A DNA stretch of 64,000 nt from Echinococcus granulosus (taxonomy: Eukaryota > Platyhelminthes > Cestoda > Cyclophyllidea > Taeniidae): assembly GCF_000524195.1 (NCBI RefSeq), contig NW_020170409.1, positions 318,261 to 382,260 of the forward strand. The letters are read 5' to 3'. The notes beneath the pieces are model-generated. The model ran no database searches. It was not told where the DNA came from and worked only from the letters and a program-made list of their open reading frames with translations. The stretch's first letter is position 1. Every line of letters begins with the position of its first letter. The position numbers and the translations under genes are program-made. Of this stretch, positions 1 through 13,800 are shown in pieces.

Positions 1-18
1 AAAAGGGGAGTGTTACTA

Positions 19-209
19 TGCAATACGTTGGTTATTTAAATCCCAGTTTTGGTAAGGAGCCACTTAGAGACTCTGCCATTGTACCTCCACTGAGTGGCCT
101 GGCCTTTGGACCATACCAGTGACCCCAAGCTTTGCTGTACGTCGAAGACATATATTTGGACCTAGTATTATGTCTTCCTCCGCCTTTGAAGAAGCCTCGA
201 GGAGCTACA
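19..209 (-). mobile_element. LTR-like dispersed repeat, divergent subfamily, copy A
   Basis: About 191 bp related to five other copies in this window (2694-2889, 15706-15902, 58203-58397, 58749-58944, 59578-59773). Read on the minus strand it starts TGTAGCTCCTCGAG and ends CGTATTGCA, so it has the TG..CA ends of an LTR. Inside are the family's shared blocks: a GAAGAC-type segment, an ATATAT segment and a GGTATGGTCC-type segment. It diverges from the 15.7 and 58-59 kb copies and groups best with the copy at 2694. No partner LTR or internal coding region is visible, so it is probably a solo LTR. Taeniid tapeworms are known to carry terminal-repeat retrotransposons in miniature; assignment to that group is inference. 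Confidence 0.55.
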
Positions 210-1838
210 GTACACAGCTGATAGAACTGCTGCGGCGGCATATTCCATTTAACCCTACACACTAGTTACAAGTCTCAGAGGAGAGTCAGCCAATGTTCTA
301 GTGTGATACAAGTTGCTAGTTTTTAAGACCTCTGTAGTAGAAAAGCAAAATCAATTCCCATCGGCGTGGTGGTCGAAGCATTGAAAATTGAAGATGCATA
401 CAATCGGGCATCCAACCATCACCTTCACTCCAGAATGTGAAAAAAGTTATGCCTCTCAAAAATAGTGAGAATTGCAAGAGCCTCAGACCGTGGGCACCCA
501 ATTTCTGTCCCTCAAACGTTCTGTTGCCGGCGCACAACTTGATACAACCAGTTCTCACAAATGTCATCTCTTTGCATTAATAAAGGACAAAACAGACACA
601 CCAACAATCCACACAAAGAGTCGCGCCTACAAAAATCAAGCCTTCCAAGTTGCATTGCATTTCTAGTGGCGTCCTGCAGTCGCTTCGTAAGTAACTTTTT
701 CTGCCAATTCACTGCCAATGATTCTTTCGACGATTTAAATAATTAATCAAACTAGAGCCGCTTGGTTGGAAGGATAATGAGATAACCTTTCTCTGGTAGG
801 AATAAAGGCACAGTATTTACTCCACGGAGCATTTTCACCACACCCAATAAATGTATTTGCCTACAAAAATCCATCATTCGGATATTCTCGCTCTAGCATT
901 ACCTTCGATACAACCTTTGAGAGGAGTGAGAATGAAGATCGATCTTGTGGAACCCCTCGTCCTTGACTGATGCGCTTTTGCTCAAAAGAACGTCTATTCT
1001 TGACAGGAGGCACTGCTTTTGGAAACTAACCCATACACCTCGTTCGTTTCACTTCATCTTTTTCGCTCGACGAAAAGTTGGACCAAAACTTATTTACAAA
1101 ATTTGGCAAGCTAAAGGCAGCCTCAGAAAACCTACCCAAGCCACCCCACTCCACTTTGGGAGACACGTTCTCTGCATTTATCACCCCCAGGCTTTCGAGC
1201 ACGCGACGAGACCCCTAACGATTGCCGACATTTGAAAACGGCGGTCGTCTTGAGGACATCCACAGCTAATTTGTGCACAATCTCTTCATGGAAATTTGAA
1301 AAAAAACCTAACAATGCAAAGAAACTCAGTAACGTGGAGCTAATGATTAATTGTTAAATGTATTCAACATCTCATTTTATGGACAGAAAGTGTGTGAAAA
1401 AAGTGGAGTTATTTGTAAGCAGATCATTTTCTCGGGATAAACTCCTACTACAGATAGGAATAAATCTACTTAGTGGTTCCAGTCTTCCGCAGTACGCCAT
1501 TCGGCTCACACCCACCTCGTAAACAGTGACCTTGTAAATGCCATTTCACCTTAAATGGCCCCCTACGTGCAATACATTTGGCTCTTAGTTGCATACAACC
1601 ATAAACCCAAATGTTTACCCTGCTTTCATTCTGAGAAGCCTGACAGCCACAGTGCTACATTATTGCATCAGTGTAAATGCTTGTGATAAGAAGAGGTGAA
1701 AGCAAATAGGATTAAGAAGGTAACACCGAAGGCACGTTGCAAGGCGGTTCGGTTGACTCCGCTAAAAATGCCTTCATAAACATAAATAATGCAAAAAGGC
1801 TGAAGAAAAAAGGCACCGATGGCACAGTGACGGAGTAC
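210..1838. other. unassigned sequence downstream of UNC45
   Basis: This lies 3' of the UNC45 stop codon (UNC45 runs on the minus strand). Short open frames occur on both strands but none shows a recognisable domain or a consistent splice pattern. The UNC45 3' UTR must begin at its right end, but no convincing polyadenylation signal was assigned. Confidence 0.5.
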
Positions 1839-4800
1839 CTACGGACTCGTCGGCTGCGTCTGTTTGATGAAACCGTACTCGACGAGTTTACGCATCGCCG
1901 CAGACGCAATGTCCCGAGTCTTCTTGCGATCCGCCTTAGCCTCTTCGCGTACTGCAGCCTTCGGACGACCCTGTCGGCATGAACCAATTAAAGAGGTATT
2001 TTAACCTGTTAACATCCTCTTCACACTTGATACATATCATAAAAAAAGGACGTTTGTCCCAGTCTAGTAAGCGGTTTCCAAAGCATCGACTAGATTGCGA
2101 CCAAACAATGGTGACGTCGACCTTCAACGGCTACCCCAGTCCCGCAATGTGCAGGAAATCTATTAGCAAGGGAAGCAACACTAGCCGTGAATTATTAGGA
2201 AGGGTTAATGGCGGAGCTGTCTACCGTACCCATATGAAGTTGTCAACTGAGTGAACAAGTGATACCTCCTCCACTTCTCCACTAGGTGGATAAAACCCAG
2301 ATAGGCATGACTGGGCAGCATTGAAGTGAAAGTGACAAGGAGGAATAAACGTACAACCCTGCCCTCACTGAACGATGTCAAACCCGATCCTTTGTTATTT
2401 AACTCTGCTTTTAAGCCAGTGTTCCTGCAACTAGCTATGGATGCCCCTGATGGTCAGCACATTCTCCCATCCCCTAACAGACCGAACAGACCCAGACTGC
2501 AGATCCAGTGGAGTTGCCAAGAAGGATCAATGGCACTGCAAATGGATATCTTCTCAGTTGTATGGAAATTCGTTGACTGGCACAGCTGATTCGTGGGCGC
2601 TTTTCTTACACCACCAGTCAGGTAGTGATGGCCGACGCGGGAGTTTGACCTAGGAGAGTGCTGTAGACGACACTCGAAAGAGAAGAGGAGCTACGTAATA
2701 CGTTAGTTGTTTGTTTAGCTCCCATTTTTGGTAAAGGGTCCACTTAGATATTCCGCCAATGTACCTTTGTCAGGTGAGCTGGCCTCCGGGCCATGCCGGT
2801 AACCCAAAGCCCTATCGGACACCGACAATACGTATTCTGCCTAGGCATTATGCCTTCTTCAGTCTTTGAGGAAGTCTCGAGACGCCACATCGATGGCAAG
2901 GACAACCCTCCTCTAGATGGTTTTGAACTGGACAGAAAATTGGACAATGCTTTTGGCTAACTGGATCCATAAAGCCAACTAGAAGGTTTCAACACGATCT
3001 TATTCTAGTAGAGAGTTACGCCAAGGCCTGAGCCGGGGGACAAGGGCAATCACTAATAGTTGAAACCACAAATGACAAAATCGGATCATTGAGTTTGCGA
3101 AAGATTAACGCTGATTTGGTTTTATAAATTACATGAAGATTGTCATCAATGGCGTACAAAAACGACCGATACCACTTTAGTATCTTCATTGGTATCTTAC
3201 GCATTTCTTAATTATCAGAAGGAATGAAAGGTCTTGACAACGCCTGTTCATAAAAATAACGTCAACTTCAGCACAACAAACCAGGTAAATTCTTCCAAAA
3301 AATCGTAAAATGATTTTTAGAGATATTTTTCGCCAATTTTCAGGTCCAGGATCCAACTTTGGCTTCCTTGCACACTTTCGCAGCAATATTAGTGGATAAA
3401 TAGCGATTCCATGGAATACTACTTTGTTTTTCTGACACAAGGAAAGGCTCTCCGGATTCTTGAACAATCCGCTAATTTTATTGCCAAATATTTCTTTTAC
3501 TTGTAACCCAGACTGCGATCCCCAAACGAATGACCTTCACTGTATTTTTAGCATTTATTTAAAGCTCGTCACTTTCACTTCCCACTCGCAGAGGTGGCAG
3601 AGACCGAATCAGTGATTTGAAACAGAAACAGTTCATTTGCTATCACTTTAAGAAGTTTTGGTTTATCTCTTCCAAATCTAACATTTGAACTATTGCCCAT
3701 CGGAAATCCAATTCAAGCACAGAATGTTCTTTCCCGTACGAGAATGTCCATTCGATGCAATGGGCCTCCACTCCAATCCCTTTCTCGTTTGAACTGATGG
3801 TGAAACACTCAGAAATGCATAGCTTTCGCCAAAATTTTCTTCCGTAAAAGACCGGAGGTTTCACGGAAGAAAATTGCCCCATTCTTTATCTTCTGAGGAC
3901 GCAAAAGGAAAGCGTGGTGTTTCATTGGTGTTGTTTTAGTAGAATCCAAAAGAATCCCATCTCTCCGGCCTCCAGCCCCCTTATTTCTGTTATCTGAATG
4001 TGACAACCTGCGATAAAGTTGCCTTCAATCATTGAAAATTCGATCTTGATGAATTGGTCATTTAAAGGATAAGTGATTGCTGTTTTTAGCTCGGCAAACT
4101 TGCTTCTTAAAGCCTCGTGGTGATGGTGCTAAGTCACCTTCGAGTTGGTCAAAGACAAACGGGAAGTCAAAGCACGAGACACACCCTAATCCAACTGGAA
4201 ATTTGGATTTCACAGGCATGCTTGCTCAAAAAGGAGCATTACCGCGGCGCTATAATAAGTGCCAAGCCCGTCATATTACTCCGCCTAAAAACCAGAGCGC
4301 GCAGTGTGGGCCGAAAACGGTAGTACATGTATGCAGCGGTGTTTGATGGTAAAGTTGCCCATGAAAGAAGGCACCAAAGCCGTACGGTCCAATAATAGCA
4401 CGCTCAGACAGTTAACTGAATGATGACAACATTTCAAAGACTACCGGGCGTGTGCCCGTCAGCAACAAATCCGACCGTGGTGATTCTCAGCAAACAGCCT
4501 CAGCAGTCATTCCTGTCAGTGTGTGGAACATCAGATCCCGGACGCCTGATCGACGCACAACTACCCGGTTGTGAAATTACCCAATAGACGAATCTTCCTG
4601 TAGCAATGGTGAACAAGACAGCTTCCCGTTTTTAATCGGCGTGGAATAGTTAAGTAATCCGATGGGTGAAAATATTTTCTCATTAAAGTTGTGTTCCATG
4701 TGTTATTCGAACGCTGTGGCCAATTCTACTCTATAATTTAACTCTTTTTTGCGCACTCGAAAGTCTTGGTTTAATTTGAGCCCTCTCCTAAATGACTAGA

Positions 4801-7800
4801 GGCAGAGATTAGCCATCACAAAGACGATAGCGATGCCAAAATGAGATGCAGATGAACGCACTTGACCGAGAACGATGGCCTCTGGCGGTAGAACCTCGGT
4901 GTCAGAGATATCTGGAAGGTGTTGGAGGTAGTCGATGAGCTCCACCAAGCGGGAGTCGACTATATCACGGGCAATTTCGCTGCCACCACAGACAATTAGG
5001 TTGCGCAAGAGAAAGACGACGCGGTGCTGAATGGTCGGCGACGGGTGTGCTGCCAGTACCTCCATCTTTTCCTTCCACTTGTCCACCTGATTTGAAAATA
5101 AAAAGCAGAAATAAACAGAAGCAGTTGTTCGCAAATGACAAGAAAATCAACTAAATACAGAGGTGTCAAAGTTAATCTTTCAAATCGCAAGTGGTAGTAG
5201 CTTTAGAAGCAAGAGAAAAATGCAAACCTGGGTGATTTTGCGCAAGATGCCGGGATCGTGGGACATGGTGGCGAGAGCACCGGCAGCAGCTCGCACCAGG
5301 AAGATGTTCTTCTCGTCGTAGCAGTAGAGTGTCAACAGCTTCACCACCTCTGACCCACTCGACCCACAAGCTACGCTGCCCGCCGTCTCGGCTGAAAGTT
5401 CGCCTCCACAGGCCACCACCACTGCAGGGTGCTGCGCGAGGTTACTGAAACACTCCACTGCTGCACGACGCAACTCCTCATGATCCTCGAACATGTAGTG
5501 CTCTACCTTCGGCAGGGCGCCCTCCTGCAGCATTCGACAACTGCATCCAGGTAGCAGAAACGATAGTTCAGTTTTACTCGCATGTGACAGAGGGGTTCTT
5601 TTCAAAGCCCCGCAATTCAGCTATCACATCGGTGGCATGAAATTTTGTTCTTACTACATACGTTGCAAATCTCCCAGGACTTTTGCGTTTCTTCAGAGAT
5701 GAATTCAAACACCACATTAGCTTAGAAAGGCTGTCTCCTTCGTGACTTCCCACACTGATGACAGTGAAACAGCAGGACAACAATGGATCCCCTGCAATTT
5801 TCAGCTGTACTCTTGTCAATTAAGCCATTGTACTTCGGGAGTTGCTGATATTTACTCCAGCCCTTAGCTCCTTTCGCTACTTTAGCCCGCACTACATCGT
5901 TGCCACAATTTCAAAAAGAGCGCATCTTTTCCCAATTTTCGGAAATCCTTCGTGAAATCACTTTGTAGATGTATGGCCGGCGAGAGTAGGCTTAGTGTAC
6001 AGTATACGTGAGCGGCTGATTCTAGCCCTTAAATTAACGGAGTGTGAATTTAGAACTAAGTCCGTCATTTTTAGCATGCTTCAAGGGGGAAAAAGTAAGG
6101 AAGTTGTTCAGAGTCCTCCCATCTAAAACATACCCCTTTTATCTCAGCGGATAGGTAAATTATTAGCACCTATGGCGACAAAATGTATTGCCTATTGCTT
6201 TCACAAGTAGACTGGCAATTTGCCGAGTCTGAAAGAGGTGGCACCAACTCGTGTTCCAAACACAGATGTTTTCACATCACCGTCCTTAAATTTGACTCAT
6301 TTTTGTGATTGAATCGCCTTTTAGGAAGGCACGCCTCCCTTAAACTAGCCATCGGTGTGCTGTATGATCCCGGAAAAGGATCAACCACTACAGCCCGGAT
6401 GCATGGTGCCAACAATGATCAGTGTCTTGATGCCACGACATCTGGTCCAGGCTGCTGGTCACTCAGTCCTTCTGTGAGCCAAAAAAACAAGCCATGCTCC
6501 AAATTAGTGTTCTCTGGGGAAGACTGAGAAGTTACAGTGTCAGCAAATTTTACGAGTCATTTGATGCAAAGGTAGTTAGTTTTTTCAAAAATGAAGGAAT
6601 GAATCGGAATGAATCATGTAAGAACCAGCATAACCCTGATCCTGATGTTCAATGTCCACTTACACTAACCAAACACGATCCATCTGCGATAAATAATAAA
6701 GTTGATCGCCTCTCCACTAATCTTTGAATAGAGAGGTGAGATGAAAATGAGTTAAAAACAAACACTAGTGTTATACCGATGCTTATGGTCCAAGGAGGCG
6801 AGGTTGGTGAGGGCAAGCAGGCCCTCAAAATTCTGCAGAGCTGGACATTCCATATCGAGAAGTTGAAGCAGTGGCCGTATCACCTCCAGAGACTGAAGAG
6901 AAGCAAAAAAATCAGAAATGCGACAAAATTGTCTGAAATGGTCAGGACTTTGTGAGTGAAGTCGTGAAAAATTGCCCTTCGGAAATCGGAGAGGGTTCGT
7001 GAAGAAAGGCAAACTAGTAAACCACAGTGCCGTCAAAGCAAACGGTGTAAAAGAATCATATAACTGGAATTTTTTGCGATTTGTAAAGTGTATACGATTG
7101 ACCACAGCTATGCATTGTAAGCGGGGATGAAAACATATCAGTTCGCTAAGACGGAGCTATTTCACCCTATTTTCAACCCTCATTCTATAGAGCATAGGTT
7201 CCGCTTGATGGGTGTGATTGAGCTGGTCTGCTTCACAAACCGAGGCTAACCGGGCACCAAAGCTGAAGTTGCACAAGCTTGTCACTTAGCCTCTGCAGTT
7301 GGTGCAATACGCAACAGTAGAAGTCACAACTCAAAAATGATCTAAGAGATGCAATTTGGTTGGTGAGCCATTCAAATAATTCGAGAATAATGTGTCAGCA
7401 GCAATTCGCAGTCACGTCTGATATGTGTGAAGAAACATTGCGTTTGCATTCACATTAGCCGAAAGGAGCAAAGTCGTTGTAAGAGCTAAGCAAATGTGAC
7501 TCGCTCAACAACCTCCAAAGGTCATCACTTTTCTGTTCCTCATGTCTTTCATCTGTCAAAAATGAGCCATGTATTTTGAATTATTTCCCGATTGACCTGT
7601 ACTAAGAACCGGCCTTTGTACTCAAGTGCTCAACCACTCGCTACTCAACCCACGTTCCTAAAATAGGCACCATTGTCTTGTGGGTGCCTTTGTCTGTGTG
7701 TATATGCGGTGAAATGGCGATAGAATTGTTTTCCTTGCTGAGGGCCAAAAAATCACGGTTGAGGCTTTCTATTCGATACAACTCCAGCGTGCCCTAGAAA

Positions 7801-10800
7801 AAGTCTTTTTCTTCAGAAAGAGCCACCAATATTTAACCGGTCAAAAGGAAGTCCCATTATTGTCCTGTCCATGCTGGACAATGAAACAACTGTGACCACA
7901 ACGTCTGCCTGGGAGAATGCCGCACTGCCTCATCTCACCCATGCACTCCCCAATGGTACGCCTCCAAGTGGTGATCACCACTTCTCCCTCGCATTAGACT
8001 ATCACACGCCAAATGGGTATATAGTCAAACAGACAGTTAGAGGACTAAATTGAGATAGATATAATAAAAACGAAATTAACTTGCAAAACTGGCTGTAAGC
8101 TTCTATCCCGGCGGGAAAACAGTTTACACTGAAACAGGTTGTATTGTCCATCTTTCAAACGAGGAGTGCGGTTGAAGAAGCTTTCTGAAGTCGGCTAACC
8201 AGTGTTACGCAAAACCATACGAGCTTATTTGGCTACCTTATGGGGCTCAAACTCTCCACGAATACAACTAAATAATAATGAAACAACCTTCCATTTAAAT
8301 CTGTAAGTTCTCAGAAAACATTTCTCCATAGCTCAAGAGGGTGTGGTCGTTTCGTCACTAAATCAGTGCGGAACCATAAAATTGTCAGAACTAAGACAGC
8401 AAAATACCTTATAATATTTTTACAAAGTAGAGGTATAAAAGACAAACTTTTCTTCATTTTCAACACAAAAACATTTGAAATTCGCATTCATGACCTTTTG
8501 TCGTGACAGACATCTCAACTAAAAATAGATGATGAAAGTTGAGAATCCAGGTCTATCACACAACACAAATCGAATTTCCGGGTGCGGGACGAAATCCAAA
8601 CATTTTTATTGAACTCCTATAAAGATAAGAAGTTTCTATGGAAAATTTTTTTGCCATTAGCTCACCCGCTCTCCGGGGAACGTGAGTCGAGGATCCGCCG
8701 TGATTGTCAGCTTTGCGAGGGCCTGAGAAGCCACGTGCTTCCCTTCGTCCGTGTTGCCTTCTAATGACAAATTGAGCAGTGCCTTTCCAGCGCCCGCAGA
8801 CACCAACAAACCGCGACGATCAACACACTCAGTGCACGACAGGTAGATCCTGCAGAATGGCAACCACATCGTTAAAAAATCGTACTACTAATCAGTTTAA
8901 TGGTAGATTGGCCTTTGTTTTACCTTGAGACCACCTCACGAACTTGTGGCTGAGCGGCGGATGTTTTTGTCACCAGCTTGGTTGTCAAGTTGTGTAGGCA
9001 AGTGGCTAGACCAGCATCGATCATTTTCTGACGTCTCTGAGTCACCACTTTCGGTTCATCCGCCTCGTGCTTCTCCGGGATGTGCTGTTTCGCAAACTTG
9101 GCAAGCTCCAGCATTTCTGGAGTGATCTCCTTCTCCACGAAACTATTGGTCAAGTTGGCGAGGAGACTGACAAGTGGGAACGCGGTGTCATAATACCCCA
9201 GCTAGATAAGACAGCTTAGGTCAAATTGATGTGAATTTTAAGTTTCTATTATCTTTGCCTCTTCACCTACCTCAGCAACTTTGTAGACAGCAATGAGCAG
9301 TACCTCATCCTTAATCAAGGCCTCTTTAACTTCACCATTCAAGCTGAGGTACGCCAACCCGTCAATAGCCCAACGCATCGAGGTCGCATCACTACGCACC
9401 CCAGTCTCTGGCTTTCCGCTTGCAGATTCTCCAAGAAGGAGTCTACGACAGGCCTTCATAAGAATCACCGTCGAACCATCGGCCATGATCTTTATGCTGG
9501 CGTCCCCCCCACCTAATACGCCAAGTTTGCATAGGCCCTAAAAAATCACATCTGCTTATAAATGTCAGTAGGTGAAAATGCTGCAGACTAACGATTGACG
9601 CACGAGAAGAGCGCGAACTTTGACACCGTCATCGGGTGACTTGTAGAGGGTACGTAGAATGGGCACAGCCTGATTAATAATAGCCATGCACTTATCCTTC
9701 TTGTTAGTTGCCAGGATTATAGTGTCCAATGCAATGGTCTGGTAGGCTAGGTTCTCTGACTGGGAAAGAAGAAGGAGACCTTCTAGAACGCCTTCGGTGG
9801 CAAGGACACGCGAACCAACTTCGTAGGGTCCACTGAACAGAGTTCCAATCACAGCCGCCGCTTCCACCTTGCTCTCGATGAACTTGTCTGTCAGCAGCTC
9901 CCTATTAGCATGCCAAGAAAAGTTGCCAACATTGAAGATATCTTGTTATCAAGTCCAACAGGGAGGTGCAGAAGATTGCCTAGTTAAGAGCACATTCAGT
10001 TGTGCCAGTTTCCCTATCGCCTTAGTTATAATTACATTCTCGGCACCTTAGCGTAATCCTCATGTCCATAGCTCCCAACCCATCTGTGCATTAATAATAG
10101 GCCCTGCACCCTGGTGCGCCTCAAAACGCCCCCAGGTGAGCTCGGACATTGGGAAACAATGCAATAAAAAAAGTAGAAAAGTAGATTTAGCCAAGCGACG
10201 AGGCTATAAAATGATCATGAAACCTACCAAAAGTAGAGCTCAGAGAAGGATTGGGAAATTGGGACAAAAAGACTAACCAGGAGCGAAAATCCTAACTGAT
10301 ATGGTCTGAGTTGTCGGAAAAAAACTAGGTGATACAGCAGTAGCAATAGGCATACATGACAAACTCGCCACAAGTTTGGCTGAAGCGCTGGCGGTCTTGG
10401 TCGGAGCGGAGGTCGTTGAAAAGGCGCGAGAGAAGGCAAGCGACAAGCATGCGAGTGTTGGCAGAAGTCTTAAGCACCCCACCCCTGGAGATCTCCGGCA
10501 GCCCCTCTCCCCTTGAGTCCTCCTCCAGCAAGTGTTTGTGGCGCGGCTTCACCGACGCCACCCCTGCCACCTGTGACTGCTCCGCTGACACCATTAGTGT
10601 CGTTGGGCAGGTTGCCGCTGCCACCTCTAGAATGCGCTCAAAGTTACCTGGTAAGGCAGAAAGACGTGGGATTCTGACAGGAAGATTCATATCGTCTGTT
10701 TATCTCAATCATTTTGCGTCCTCACTCCTCGGTGGATCCGGACAGTTTGCACTGTCACAGGATTGGTTAGTTGACCCTAACTATTGTACATGCCCACACG

Positions 10801-13800
10801 CTCCTACCACACTGAACTTGGGCTGATGGGAATGTGAATCATCTCGTTCACTTCCCATAGCCCTTGTGTGCTACTTTCTTGGCAACTCAGTTCCATGAAT
10901 ATCTGCGTTTTATCGAAACCCCGTCGTTTTTATGAATTCGCATTTCAACACAGGGCTTACACGTACCCTATAGCAGATTCTACGTGAAATGTTCTCCGTA
11001 AGTTAGCAACCAAATAGGATAATCATCATCTTTGATTCTGGGAAAGTAGTCCAAATATTGGTGGATCGACGTATGGGTAGGTGAGTGAATGGATAAATGG
11101 ATGGATGGAATCGTGGTGAGGTAATCATCAATTTGAACTGGTATCACATCGCAGCAGCAGGAAGAGAAAGGCAGGTTTTGTAATAGAAAACCCACCCTCG
11201 GCAGTGACAATGCGTTCGGTCCAGCCGATGCCTGTCTCGGAGGGAATGATCCAGGTCAGTAGTTGTAGAAGGATGTCTCTAGCGGCAGCCTCGAGACGGT
11301 AGCTGTTTGTAGATCGGAGGACCTGCTCTAAAATCTTTGCCACTGGACCCTCCAACTCTGCTTCTGTCACGAACAAAAGCAACAAAGACTGATTTAGTTA
11401 AGGTCTCTTCAGTCTCCACAACAGTAGCCGAGTTATGCGCATTCCGACTATACTGGTATTGGTTAAATACGCAGACTCTTCAGTTTCTGCGGTTTGCATG
11501 GTCCATGCCTACGGCTTCTCGACCTTTTCATATTCTAACACTAAACGGCCCGTCTATATTAACGTCTAATAACCATTTCAAAGAGGTTTCAGGTAGCCAC
11601 TTCGGAGGTGGTGGTAAGTTAACCCTACACAAATGAACAGCAATTGTGATTTCATTGACTGCACAGCAGGCATAAACTACACGGAGGGAGAGCATCTGCT
11701 GTAAATGACTGAATCTGCAGAGCTGCGTACCAGAATAGTAGGCCCTGTGAATTATGTATTTTATTTTAAAAATGCAGAAGCCCAAACAAGCTTGCAGAAA
11801 TGGAGATTTACGCATGTCAATGGACAATGCATTGCAGGCTTCTAAACATTTGAGAGTCTGCACATTTAACTGCATAATAACGCGGCACCAATTCACCAGT
11901 TTAATGAAAGAACCGCTTTTACTAAATGCGTGGCCCCTACAGTTAAAACCCATTTGCCTTGAAGTTTTCACGACACCAAGAGGCTACTTCTACTTGATTT
12001 CAGAGAACAAGGCGAAATTATTTAACACTAAAGCAAGACAACACATTAGGTCAATAAGGCTTTCTATGGTCTAAAAACACCTCACTACATCATTAAAACT
12101 CAAAAAATCATAATCTTCTTTAAATAACTTACAAAGTTATTTTTAATAACGGAGTGACCGAGAGCTTGACAAAAACTCATTTTGCGTTAATGAACTACTT
12201 CTAAAACCAACTTAGGTGGTGTGATATTCCTCTAACAGAACTAAAAAAACCAACGAAGATCAATTATTTGGACATGACTTTGTTTCGGCCAACGTAATCC
12301 GATTCTTGTTAAGCCTGACTCCATCTCGTTTAGCGAGGACCAGGTTCTTAGTAGACACCCACCGAATTTGAGAAATGAATAAGAAATATCAATTCCAACG
12401 TGTCAAAGGAATGCTTTCGTTAAACTATTCTGAGGAAAAACTCTTTTACTCATTATTTAACTACTGAATCCGTAGAATCGATGCTAGGCAATGAATCCGT
12501 CAGATCAAACTCTGCCTCTGAAAGGAGAAAATGATATTTTCAAAACAGCTGTGATCAGTCACATCATGAGACACTTCAACTCTGACCCCGGTCTGGCTGC
12601 CTTGCCGGTAACGAGAATGGTGAAGGCGATTAAAAAATCGATAAGCGCGGAGGCACCGACTGCACGCTACGTGCGAGTGCGTGTGTGGTGCGTGATAGGG
12701 CAGCCAGGAGGAAAAGATGGTGGCACGCAGCGTAACTGCCATCTTCTGCGCCACAAGGGCAATATTGTGCCAAGGGACATGCAATGACATTTATTTTTAC
12801 TGCTGTGTAAGGTGCTGAGGAAAATTCGGGTAAAGAGGAGAGAGTGTTCAGCTGAATGGGGTAAATTAGCCAACCATCGGTCGTAACAAGAAGCATTGGG
12901 CTCGTGAAGGCGTCTGTTTTAAAAAAGTCATCTTTAAATCGATAGAAAGAAGCATCAGATAATATCCACAGAATTATGTACAACTCAAAATAAGCACCAA
13001 TTAACAATTTTCCTTAAAGAAATTTCATAAGGTAGAGTCTATCAGGCTGTACAAATACGTCTTGAAATTCAAACGCCGCATGTAACCACACACAAGAGCC
13101 CATATTAAAGAAATTATTAATTATCTTCACCTTTAAATAAACGTCGTTAGTTCCCTGTGGAATGGCAGCCTATAACGTCGTTATATTCCGAAGGAACAAT
13201 GCATTGCCTACGCAACAAAAGTAGCGGTATCTTCACAGCTAATGATAAATTGTTTGTAGTGGTCGTTGCTGCTAAAAGGTAAATTGAGTAGTAAAAACCA
13301 AATAAATAAAAATGAAGTTCCACAAAGTAAGGAAGTGCCCAGTGTAGGCACTAAGCATTTCATCAGTAAAGGATTAACCTAAGAAATAACGGATGCCCCA
13401 CTGGTGAAATTTATTGGCACGTAAACCTACAAAATGACAACCACAAAAGGGAACAAAAAATATTTGACAGACTGAAAATGCGCAATTCATCAACAATCAG
13501 TGCTACTATCAGGAAATAAACTGAGTACAAAAGCACAAGATTAGCTGGGTTGGAGTTTCAGAGGAAGGAGCCGTACTATGTGAAGTACATATCACACTTG
13601 AGGAATCGGGAAAAGAAAGTAGGTAGGTTGCCTAAGTTGCAAGCAGCTAAATTGACCATGTCAGGAGAAAACTATCAATGTAAGTGCAGAACAGCAGCGT
13701 GAACTTAAAATCCTCTATTTTTCGCAGCAGTGAGCAGGGTCTCAAGTTAAAGGAAAACTAAACAACCAACTTTAAATCAGCTCTATGAAAATTTGCAACC

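Noticed and set aside
4796..4861. Read-through tail of the UNC45 exon ending in a stop at 4796
   Set aside because: The residues after the GTGCGT donor do not resemble UNC45, while a phase-matched exon at 1839-1970 carries the conserved C-terminus.
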